64,000 nt of DNA from Calliopum simillimum (lineage: Eukaryota; Arthropoda; Insecta; Diptera; Lauxaniidae): contig OX638368.1 of NCBI GenBank assembly GCA_951812925.1, positions 26,537,187 to 26,601,186 on the forward strand, read 5' to 3'. Shown in pieces: positions 1 through 10,198 of the stretch (positions are counted from its first letter, which is position 1; each line of letters opens with the position of its first letter). The position numbers were made by a program, and so were the translations under genes. The notes beneath the pieces were generated by a model. The model searched no databases. It was not told the DNA's origin and saw only the letters and a list, made by a program, of their open reading frames with translations.

Positions 1-527
1 TTTTCATGAAAATTTAAGAGATATTAACCCTTAAAACAGGAATTAATATGTGATATATCAATATACTGGGAAAACTCGTTGAAGGGCGTGGTACCGCTCA
101 CAAATATATAATACGCTATAAAAAGAAAGCTACCAAAGCAATTCTTTTGAACTAAACTGCAGGGAGACTACTTGTTATTAGGCATCTTTGACCTGAAAGT
201 AGGCAAAATATCGCCGCAGGGCGTGGTACCTCACTTACAAGTAAAACACGTTAATATTATTTCTTGCAAATGATAAAAGTTGTTTTGATGAAAATTGATA
301 GGCAGGTACTGCTTATCAATGCCTTTTAAATAAATGAAAAGCGGGCAACATCAAAAAAATGTCACGCCCACTTTTTAACAATTAACAATTTTGATTCAAT
401 ATCACTCGAAAATGATTTAGTTGAAAATTTAAGCAATACTACTACCGAAAACAAGAATTAATATGTGATTTGACATTATATTTTGAAAACTCGTTGAAGG
501 GCGTGTCACTGCCCACAAAAATAGATT
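1..527 (-). repeat. GGGCGTGGC-motif repeat (family B), partial copy
   Basis: This is an inverted copy of the sequence at about 17.4-18.1 kb. Shared landmarks are the AAAACTCGTTGAAGGGCGTG block (near 73 and 486), a CTATAAAAAGAAAG block, the GGGAGACTACTTG stretch and the GACCTGAAAGTAGGCAA stretch. The AAAACTCGTTGAAGGGCGTG block recurs about 413 bp apart, matching the roughly 424-bp internal period of the other copy. It is cut off at the window edge and ends where the next element begins near 528. Confidence 0.6.
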
Positions 528-1180
528 CTATATCAAGGGTGTCGACGTAGAACAAAAGTGAGCCAATTTTGGCTCGACCAACAACATCTATATTTCTGTA
601 CAACTATCACAGAAATAATTTTTGTTGTTTTTTTTCACGCTCGTCAAAATTTCGCCTTTTTGTTGCTTTTTTTGCGTACACACAAAATCGAACTCAAACC
701 AACATAAAACAACAACAACGACTACGTCGCATCAAAAACAAAAAAAAAAAAAAAAACAAACAATACGGGTATTAATGCGTTGATGCGCAGTTGCGAAAAT
801 GCAAGTCTTTTACGCACTAACGCCTGAACGTTCAATGTGAATATTTCCATCTTAAGAAATTGCAGAGGTAGTGCGAAATTTTCGGCAATGTGTTTGTTGT
901 TTTACAAATGACAAACTTTCAACCGCACCTCCGCAACGACGTAAGAGCATTGCGCATCAACGCGTGAATGCCCCTACTTTTTGTGTGTGTCCTAGTTCTT
1001 AGAATTTTTGAAAATTGTTGAAATTTTATTGTCGTTGTACACGAGGCATGAAGAAACAACAAAAAATTGCTTTTGTGATTATTGTAATTCGAATTTGAAG
1101 TTGTTGTAAAAGCGAAAATTTTGCGCTGACTACGCTGCATGCGCTTGGCTCAGTGATTTGAAAACGCTGACACCCTTGAT
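528..1180. repeat. Inverted-terminal-repeat element (family J)
   Basis: The left end TATCAAGGGTGTCGACG and the right end CGCTGACACCCTTGATC are near-perfect inverted termini bounding about 650 bp. It separates family B on the left from family C on the right, as expected for an insertion. Inside are A/T-rich arms with weak inverted similarity and an inverted GTTGATGCGCA / TGCGCATCAAC pair (near 779 and 950). A related left end with AACAAAAGTGAGCCAATTTTGG recurs near 30.54 kb. No transposase is present. Confidence 0.5.
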
Positions 1181-2118
1181 CTATATGAAGCAATCCACGC
1201 CAAGTGTACCAGCTCAAACATTTTTTTTTCTCCGATTTCGCTCAAACTTAGCAATATGGTAGATCCGGTGTGCAAGAACAACAATCCGGAAGGAATTGGT
1301 CCGAGTACCATTTGTTGTAAAAATACAGGGTGTTGAAGTTGGCGTTTTTAGTCAATTCCATGAAAAGGGTGTTTTTTCAAAAATTTATAGCTAACATTAA
1401 AGTTTTTAAATTGATAAATCTAAGTTACTGGTCCCCTTCTTTTTATAAAAAAATATTTCTTGGTGAAAAAAATTTTTTTCACCAAAATTTTTTACACTTA
1501 AAAATGCTTTTGAATTTTTTTTTAAAAAAACTCCCCTTAAATATTTTTTAAAAGTACTTTAAATTAAAGCATAATTTATAAGCTTTAAAATGACGTATGA
1601 CTCAAGATGGAATTCAGACGCTACATGGGAGTTTTTGGCTTTTGAACGCCCGCGGCAGGCAAAAATCGTTTTTTACTCAAGAGGAAAGCATCTTACGAAA
1701 AAAGTGTACAAGGCAAAAAATGCTTAGAATCGTCCAAGCAATACGTGTGATTTTTTTGTAAACTTTTTTTTTGAATAATTTTTGAAAAATTTTTTTTTTT
1801 AAATTTTTTAAAAAATTACTCAAAAAAAAAAAATTCCAAAAAATTCCCAAAACATTTCACACTTATTTCCTTGATGATTCTAAGCATCTTATGTCTAGTA
1901 CACTTTTTTCGTAAGATGCTTTTCTCTTGAGTACAAAAAGATTTTTGCCTTCCGCGGGCGTTCAAAAGCCAAAAACTCCCATGTAGCGTCTGAATCCCAT
2001 CTTGAGTCATACATCATTTTAAAGCTTATAAATTATGCTGTAATCTTAAGTACTCTTAAAAAAATCGAAGTGGAGTTTTTTAAAAAAAAAAAATTCAAAA
2101 GTATTTTTAAGAGTACGG
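1181..2118. repeat. Foldback element C1 with about 265-bp inverted arms
   Basis: The arms at about 1497-1765 and 1845-2115 are inverted copies of one another, separated by about 80 bp of A/T. Both carry TATGACTCAAGATGG, GACGCTACATGGGAG, GAACGCCCGCGG and TCTTACGAAAAAAGTGTAC. The 1181-1497 part has no partner here but is found, with one arm, in inverted orientation at 15975-16645. The pair of opposing arms suggests a foldback-type element or an inverted double insertion. Confidence 0.6.
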
Positions 2119-2350
2119 TTATCAAGTTATGAATTTTTTAAGTTGTTTAATGTTGTCTTTATCATGAGTCGTTGATGTACGTTCGCTACCATATGGGGTT
2201 GCCACCGTCCGGAGTGTTTTTTTTTTTTGTCGGTGGCACCTGTAGTAAAATTTTTTTAGAATATTTTTGGAGAATATTGTAAACCATTTCAAGCAAGTTT
2301 TTGTATAAAGCGGTCAAAAAGACCCTTTTCCTTTATATTTTATAACATGC
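2119..2350. repeat. Family I repeat (single arm)
   Basis: It carries the landmarks CATGAGTCGTTGATG, TTTTTTTAGAATATTTTTGGAGAAT and GGTCAAAAAGACCC, which also occur in both arms of the palindrome at 8845-9235. A weaker relative lies at about 3490-3930. No coding content. Confidence 0.45.
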
Positions 2351-3257
2351 TTGTGTGGTTGAGGGGCAGCAAAAAAACTTTGACTTTAACAAGCTGTAAC
2401 ACTTACAAACCAAACTTGTTTTCAAAAATATTCAGAGAATGACTTAACAGGACTATTTTCTGTAGAATGGTATAAAAAAGTTTACATTTAATTAATAAAT
2501 ATTACGGTAAATGCTTATTATCGCAGCACTGTGCTAGTGTTGAAATTGTACAGTACGAGTTCTATCAAAGTTAGATTTTCCAGCTGTTTTTGACATATTT
2601 CTCTATATTGAAATAAATAACATGCAATACTTAAATCTGAATTTTTTTAATAATCAAAACGCAAAAAAAAAAACATATAAAACACAATGAATAACAAAGG
2701 CAATTGTTTTTTTTTTTTTTTTGTTTCTAGAAAACACATGCATCAAAGTAGACAACTTCGCTCCGCTTACCTCTTACGTTGCATAAAAGCTTTTGCTGGC
2801 AAATGTTATGCAAATGTAACTGCATTTTAGAAATTAATAAATGAAATTTGAATGAAAATCAAAAAAATATGCAATAAATATTGTTGTTTTTTTAATTATT
2901 ACGTATACATTTAGCCGTTACAAAAAATAGCAGTTTTTTTTTGCATTTTCATAGCAGTTTACAACAATAATTTTTTTTTTGTTGTACAGTACGAACAGCA
3001 GCAACAAGTGCGCAGGCATGTAAAGAGAGATTACAATAAAAAAAAAGAACAGAACAATAATAAAGTGAAATAGTTATAGTACTTGTATGCGATAAAGAAA
3101 GATAGATTGATAATGTTTGCCTAAAAGCTTTAATAAATGTAGATACTTTTCAATAAAATCACATTGCAGCCAAGAAAGCTCTTTGCTATTTAGGATAGAC
3201 CCAGAGTGTATGTAAGCGCAAGTTGGCGCAAAAGCGTTTTTCATGCTTTTGTTTTTT
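2351..3257. other. AT-rich intergenic sequence
   Basis: There are homopolymer A and T tracts and a CAGCAGCAACAAG stretch near 3000, with no ORF of coding character, RNA gene or clear repeat. Confidence 0.4.
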
Positions 3258-4075
3258 TGTCGCGAAGACTTAGGCTATGCTTATGATTAAGCGTATTCGC
3301 GTCGCGCGATACGAATCGTTACTTTCGACAAGTTATACGATTACACATGGAAGTGTTTATGATACAGCGATTTCGAACGTTTCTGAGCGATTTATAGATA
3401 CTAGAGCGATGAGAATTTACAAGCAAAAATTTTTGAAACAGAGTAGCGAATCGCTCACTTTTACTTGACATAACTTTTTTTATTACAACTTTTAGGCATT
3501 ATTCAAAGGTTTTAAACATTTCTTGTCTTTCGTGACCTCTAATGAAATTTTCCACAGAATATTTTTGTGAAACACATTAACCCATTAAAACCTAGTATTT
3601 GAAAAAGCGGTCAAAAAGACCAGTAAAACATGTAGTAATGGGTTAAGATGTTCGAAAAAATTTTTCTTTGCGTGATTTCATGTAAACTTTGGAATAACAA
3701 ATTTTATTGAAAATTAAGTTTTTGAGTTTTATAGAAGGACTGTATTTCTTTATAAGCATTGATTCAAGGCAAAAAATCTGACATGACTTATTCTGACCAC
3801 TTTTGAGGTCAAAAGAAAATAAAAACCGCATCAGGCCGAAATATTACATGAAACTTAAAAAAATTTTAAAAAATTCTCAGCTCACTTTTTTGACATCTTT
3901 AAGATTTTTAGGGGTTATCGTTGTTTTCAATGTCCAATATATAAAATAAGTATTCAAACGCTAGATCATAAACACTCTGTCGTTAGCGAAAACGATGCTT
4001 GCGAAACAGCGATTCTCGTCGCATCGCGCAATGCGAATACGCTCGATCATAAACACAGACTTAGATTTTGAAAAC
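3258..4075. repeat. Element with about 110-bp GC-richer inverted ends
   Basis: The left end (about 3265-3395: GCGTATTCGCGTCGCGCGATACGAATCG, read in parts) and the right end (about 3955-4070) are inverted versions of each other, each CG-rich in an AT-rich background. Shared parts are TTATGAT(T/C)(A/G)AGCGTATTCGC and AGTGTTTATGAT. The inner part resembles family I. The length is about 800 bp, with no transposase. Confidence 0.45.
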
Positions 4076-5822
4076 TCATATTGATATAATTCTTCTTGAT
4101 GTCTTGGTTGCGAATACCCGACCAACATCAAAGGATATGTGAGAAGCTGTGAAAGAACGCCCAGTGGACAGGCTTAAATTTGTATGAAAAAATTATAGTT
4201 GCTTAGAATTGCCATACCAAAAGTTTCTCTTTGATGTAAATAAGCGTCATGTAAAATTTGATGTATCCCAAAAATTTCTAAAAACCTAATTTAACGATTC
4301 AAAATCCATATAAGAAGTTGAACAGTAGGTCGGGTCGGTCACTTCCCCTCATGTTATTCGTTTTCATATTCGACTAGTACAACCTTGTACCTTTTGTTCG
4401 TATCCCCCTAAATACCATCCTTATGTAATTAAAGTCTTTCAAAATATATTTACATTTAACCCAAAAAGTGCTTATTAAGTCTCAATTAAACCCTTTGCAA
4501 CGATATATAATTTTTTAATCGAACATCAACTGCCGAAGTTCTGGAAAGAAGGTTATTTTGGCTGTTTTAAAAATGTTGGAAAATTTTTTTTTTGTTTTCT
4601 AGATACTTTCAAAAAAAAAAAAAAAACTATCAAATAGGAGGCGACTTTCCCAATTATTTTTTTATTGACCTCTCCTATTGAACAGTTTAAATTATAAGAC
4701 AATTTAGTTTTTATTTTTGGGAGCACTCTTCTGTTCTTAAAATGGTTTGGGATCCTTTAATGTTCTCTGAAATAAACCTAATTTTACATGGTGTTTATTT
4801 ACATCAAAGAAGAACCTTTGGTGCCCTGGGTACTAAATTCCAAGCAACTTTAAATTTTGAAAACCACCCTAACGCCCATTGAAATAACGTCAAAAAAAAA
4901 AAAAAAAACGAAATAACCCATATATTACAATCAAAAAAAAAAAAAAGAAAAAAGTTCAAAATCCACAAAAAATGAGATTCTTAAACAGCACAAAAATATA
5001 CGGTCTATACTTAAAAAGTACAGAGACAAACTGTAAAAATATTGAATATAAAAGTGAAAAGTTGGTAAAGAAAAAATACCAGGGACACAACAAGAGTCTA
5101 ATCACATGCCTCAATCTCAACAAAAATAGAAAATTTTAATATTTTTTTTTTTTTGTATGGTTAATCATGGGATTTATGAATCGATTTAGAGCGAAATCTC
5201 GAAAAAGCCTTAAGTCACCTCATAAATCCCCGATGGAAACGTAGATTACACTGCACAACAAATAAAGGATTTCTGATTGTTGCACGGTGGTTGTTTGTCA
5301 ATTCCGAAAGAACTTTCCGCGTTGAATCCAAATCCATAATCATCAGGTAGTGCTTCTCTTTCTCTTTAAAATAAGCTTTTGAATAATGTCGTATGCTACC
5401 TCCTTAAAAAGTTATGGCCGATTTACGATGATATCCCATACAATCACTAAAACAAAAAAAGCTATGGATTTCGTGATTTCATCTTCAATTGGCCTTAATT
5501 TTCGACGAAACCATGGTACGACACTTTTCAAGAGCTCATTTTGAAGAAAAAGAGTAACACTACGTGATGAATAAGGTACAAATAAAAAATGGTCTGCATC
5601 TTTCCTATGAAATAACGTTCTTCGTGTTTTTAACCTCAAATATCTCAAAATCTAGAGCTGATGAACCAATTTTGTCCTTGGATACGGATTCTACGCAGAA
5701 AGTTCCTTCAGAAAATACTGCCCCAGAACAAACGCATTGCTGTTCCGTGTTATTAACTAGTTTTTGGTAAAAGTTTGTGTATAAAAAAAAAAATTCCATC
5801 GAGAGTAAAAATGGTGACCCAT
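4076..5822. other. Intergenic DNA, no gene seen
   Basis: The sequence is AT-rich with A-runs (4605-4625, 4886-4910, 4932-4945). The segment 5400-5800 has interlocking short ORFs on both strands (78 and 68 codons) without recognisable domains. It may be an old dispersed repeat. Nothing else can be supported. Confidence 0.35.
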
Positions 5823-5823
5823 A

Positions 5824-6080
5824 GTCATTAAGCCATGTTCTGAAATCCGATTAACTTCGGAATCGGAATGAAAGCAATCTTCAAGAGCTCCGCATTTTGA
5901 TAATTAAAACCAAATCGGATTTATGTTTCGGTAAATCGAATAGGAACCATAAGCAAATTTTATTTGTTGAAATACAAAAAATCGATTCCATCTTATTTGC
6001 CGCAATGCAGAGCTCTTTGATGATTGCTTTCATTCCGACTCCGAAGTGAATCGGATTTCAAAACATGCCTGATTAAGATA
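5824..6080. repeat. Hairpin MITE-like element
   Basis: The left arm contains TGAAATCCGATTAACTTCGG, CGGAATGAAAGCAATC and AGAGCTC. The right arm contains these in reverse complement (GATTGCTTTCATTCCG, CCGAAGTGAATCGGATTTCA). The arms are about 85 bp, the total is about 257 bp, and there is no coding content. This is typical of a foldback MITE. Confidence 0.55.
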
Positions 6081-8129
6081 ATTTTTTTGACAGCACTTTT
6101 GGCTCACGAAAGCCTCTATAGCTCTTGACAGCTTTTTATTCGACAGCAGAAACGAGAAAAAGTTGTGATCCACATGATAGAACACTTTTGAACTCTAAGG
6201 AAAAGATAAGAAAATAACTTCAACCTATTGTTTTTAAGAATAGTAGGTAATGATTTCATAAAATGGAACGGCAACATTTGAAAATGAACAAACCAAATAA
6301 AAGCCCCAGGTACAGTACAGCTGAAAAGTTATGGTACAGTTATATGTATAGTAAATGATGATGACGATAGTGTTGGTGATGGTGGTGGTGACAATTCACA
6401 AAGTGTTGAATTACTGAATGAAATGAAAGGGTGATTTGAAATAAAGAAAAAGTGTGATGATAAATAAAGAAGTTTGTTGAAAATTGATAAGAAAAAATTG
6501 GCAAAAAATATATATGTATATAGGAAAGAATATCTTTATTAACATTTTCTTTAGCTATGGTTCATCACGTGTTAAAAAATAAAAGACAAAAAATTACAAG
6601 TAGGTAAATAATAAAAACTGAGTATTTCGTTTGAGTTTAAATTCGATTAGTAAAAATTTGCTTAAAAATAAATATACAACTTTTTATATAAAATTTTTTT
6701 GTTTTTTTTTTTTTTGGTTTTTGTTTACTTCCAGTTGACAAGAAAAATTGTGACTTTTGAAAGAGACTCTGTGGTAATTTAGTTGTTTGTTAAACTTTTG
6801 AAAAGAATAAGATTTTTTATACAAGTTTATCTACTTGTTATGTTAATTTGCTACTTAGTTTGAATAAGAAATTTTGCTGCTGTTTTATACTTTTCAAGCT
6901 GTTGGTTTACTTAAAAAGGTGTTGTTGATACGAGATGGCGAACGGGTCATTTAAATAACAAAAAGCGATTTTTTTCTTTTTTTTTTCAAGATATATGGAT
7001 AGTTGAATATTATCATGTAGATCATTTGTGGGCATGCTTTGACAAAAAGAACTGAACAGTAAGTGTTTAAACTTTTACTATGCAAGAAGTATTCTTGTTA
7101 AAAATCTCAACTTTTTTAAAATTTTTTGAACCTCTTATACTTTGAAAAATTACAGATAAAGCCGCACACACGCTTAAGTATGCAATAAAAAACTTTTTAA
7201 CTGCAGCTTCAACATCAAATGAGTGTTTTTGTGTTGCTACTATAAGAACTGGCGAAAAAACACAGTTTGTGCTTTGTTTTCATTACCTAACCAAATCAAA
7301 TGTAGACAAACCAAAGCTCAAAGCGCAGCGTTTCCATTAGTTCGTTTAGTTTATTTCCTTATAGCTTTAAATTCTTTAGAAATCGCTGAAATTATTAGAT
7401 TAAAGTAATTTGTTTTGCTTTGTTTACATCATACACTTGTCAAAAGCAATATTTTTCATAAATTCTATTAGTTCTTTTAATTCAGGGTTGCAAGGGCTAA
7501 AAGAGCATTGCCATGCTGACATTCATTTGATATTTTTTCTTGTTTATTTAAAACAAACTAAAGTTCCGCAAACAATTCAAAAAGATCTTTGTATGGTTAA
7601 CCAAATCAGTATGTGCGTTACCAAGCACAAACCAACTGAATGGCCTTTTACAAAGTAAGTGGCAATATACTGAAAAATAAAATGAAAATAACTTTTTTAA
7701 GGTGTTCAGATAGCAGTGGTTGATTTCTTTACTACCAACAAGTCGGTCCGACCGAACTGTTTAACATTTTCAGATATACCGAAGAGTTTGAAAATTGCTA
7801 TGAATTTTTCTAAATATCGCAGAAATCATCCTTTAACAACTCCTCCACTACATAGTTCAAAAAGTACCGGGAATTTTGGTGGGATGGCACCACCACTCTC
7901 CTGATTGATGATAATTTTTTGGAAATGGCAACTTTTTAAAGAGGTTTATCAAATTTTGCTGAGATTTCATGTAGTAGCTTCGAAGTTATCGTTGTATGAT
8001 CGACGCTACTTTTGGTATTTCGTAAAAGTGAATTTTGCATTTTGATAAAACATTGCTTTGTGATCGGAAAAAACTAGAAGCAAACATTGGAATGGCTCCA
8101 AAAAAATCACAGCACATTTGTTTCGTCAA
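6081..8129. other. Intergenic DNA with microsatellite-like patch
   Basis: There is a GAT/GGT-rich patch at 6354-6391 and otherwise AT-rich sequence. At about 7300-7345 the string CAAACCAAAGCTCAAAGCGCAGCG matches, in parts, the hairpin element at 19.65 kb, so an old related repeat sits here. No gene is supported. Confidence 0.35.
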
Positions 8130-8670
8130 AAATAACTGGTTGCTGAATTTAAAATGGGTCGTACGAGCACCAGTGATGCACCACCTTCGAGCCGGCCAAA
8201 TGAGGCTACTACTTCCGAAAACATCAAGAAAATTCAGCTGATCGTTTTGAAAGACCGTAAAGTGAGAGTGAGAGAGCTAGCAGACATAATGAAGTTGGCG
8301 ATTGGCAGAATTTTCAATATTTTGCATGAGCATTTGGAAATGAAAAGAGTGCGCGATGGGTGCCGCGTTTGCTGAGGACTAGTAAAAAAAAGCAACATCG
8401 TATCGGTGATTCAGAGGCCAATTTGGAGCTTTTTCGGCGTAGTCCGAAAGAGTTTTTACTATGATTCGTAACAATGGACGAAACATGTATCCACCACTAT
8501 ACACCGAAGTCCAATAAACAGTCGGCAACATGGTTAGAACCGGGTGAGAGTGCTCAAAAACGCAAACATCGGTTGGAAAGGTGATGGCCAGCATATCAAA
8601 ATATTGAAGGATCGTTGGATGAAGTGTATCTCCCTCTAAGGGATCTATAAGAATAAAATCTATTTTTATC
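8130..8670 (+). pseudogene. Decayed mariner (Tc1/mariner) transposase
   Basis: The first part reads RPNEATTSENIKKIQ, VLKDRKVRVRELADI, then AIGRIFNILHEHLEMKRV, which matches the helix-turn-helix N-terminal half of mariner transposases. After a stop at 8373 and a frame change, TMDETCIHHYTPKSN appears (about 8474), the signature around the first catalytic Asp of the DD34D triad, with Trp changed to Cys. A short VMAS remnant follows. Several stops and frameshifts are present and the last catalytic Asp region is not found, so it is inactive. It lies outside the host gene, about 1.5 kb beyond its 3' end. Confidence 0.8.
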
Positions 8671-8844
8671 AAAAAGTTTCATTTTTCCCGGAACATTTTG
8701 AAGTATGTAGTACAGCATAATCGCCAGCCACTTTTGATTTTGATCCAATTTTAATGAAATTTTCAGAGTTAGCGCGCAGAAAAATATGAGCTTTTGAAAA
8801 AAAAAAAAAATTACATTGAAAAAAAAAAAAAAATTTTATTTTAA

Positions 8845-9235
8845 GTGCCATCGTCCGGATGGTATTTTTTTTGGTGACCCCTAAAAAAATTTTTTTAGAA
8901 TATTTTTGGAGAATTTTAATATAACCAAGTTTTTGGAAAAATTAGTCAAAAAGACCCTTATAAACGCGATGTATGGGTTAAGATGTTCACATAACTTAAC
9001 GTGAATTAAGAATGAAACCATTTTTTGAATATCTTAACTCATTATGTCCCGTTTTTAAGGGTCTTTTAGACCCTTTTTTCCAAAAAATTCTCCAAAAATG
9101 TTCTAAAAAAATTTTACTAGGGGCTACCAAAATAAATACTGTCCTGACGGTAGTGCACGTGCACCAACGACTCATGATAAACACAACATTAAACAACTTC
9201 AAGAATTCATAACTTGAAAACCATAAAAGATACCA
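8845..9235. repeat. Palindromic family I element
   Basis: The left arm is about 8845-8990 and the right arm about 9010-9160. TTTTTTTAGAATATTTTTGGAG on the left is answered by CTCCAAAAATGTTCTAAAAAAA on the right, and GTCAAAAAGACCC by GGGTCTTTTAGAC. The centre is near 9005. The right flank to 9235 (CATGATAAACACAACATTAAACAAC) matches, inverted, the repeat at 2119-2350. No coding content. Confidence 0.55.
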
Positions 9236-10110
9236 CAATTTTGAAGGTCGGTAAATAATAATAATAAAATTTACTGCACCAAGCCCCAAATTGGCTTTGG
9301 AAAAGAAAAAAAGCTTTTTTCCTACTGAAAATAAAATTTCTTTTTAGTGTAATTTTCTTTTTCAAAAGCTGATATTTTTTTGCTTTAACCCTAAAAATTT
9401 CAATAAAATCGGATCAAAATCCGAAGAGCTATGAATTTTCAAACATGTGAGTATCTAAAAGTTGGATCGGACTTCATATTGGCGCCATCTTGGATTTTTT
9501 TGGAATTTTTAAAAATTAATTTACCACAGTTATACGTATGTCAAAAACTAACTTTTTGCCAAGGGTACCAGACATAACGTATCTTGAAATGAAATGTCTT
9601 TAAACTCCTTGTGCAGACCCTTAATGTGGAAAAGTACGAATATTCTGGATTAACACATAAGATATTTCAATATAAAAATCAAGCTTTTATAATGCAGGCG
9701 GGCGAGAACTTTCAGCTTCAGCTTTTGAACATAAACTGAACAAAATCATAAACTTCTTGGACCATCTTGAAGATAATCGCATAGCTTTGATCCAGGACCA
9801 AGAGACAAAAATCTAATACTTGCTTAAAAGAATCTACCCAACTAACCCAATTGTTATTGAGATAACTTTTTCAACTTGAAGATTGTGAACCTGAGAATTT
9901 TGTCTCTTGCTTCCAGAACATAGTTCTGCGATTATTTTTAGATGATACAAAAAGTTTATCATTTTGTTAAAATTATGTTAAAAGGTTTAAGTATTTATAG
10001 CTCTATTTTTGTCAGCAAAAGCTGATATACTCCAAATTGGAAATAAAAGTTTTAGATTATTTATCAATTTGTATTCCCCATAGTTTGATTTCTAAACTAC
10101 CGTTCAATCT
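9236..10110. other. 3' flank of the gene, no further gene seen
   Basis: This is AT-rich sequence between the family I palindrome and the putative poly(A) signal. It may include distal 3' UTR. I see no conserved ORF; in particular I looked for a LIM-type Cys/His pattern on the minus strand and found none. Confidence 0.3.
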
Positions 10111-10116
10111 TTTATT
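10111..10116 (-). terminator. Possible poly(A) signal of the gene
   Basis: TTTATT on the plus strand reads AATAAA on the minus strand, 83 nt beyond the stop codon. It is the first canonical signal downstream of the coding region. In DNA this AT-rich the hexamer is common, and longer 3' UTRs are possible. Confidence 0.3.
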
Positions 10117-10198
10117 ATGAAAAGCATGCCCTGAATGAGCCTTTCCTACTTATTTCAAGCGCCAACACTTCAAGCACTCTCGTCCACCTCTCTCACCC

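Noticed and set aside
919..1217. Two minus-strand ORFs of 63-73 codons
   Set aside because: They fall within inverted-repeat element J and its flank, show no coding signature and overlap each other.
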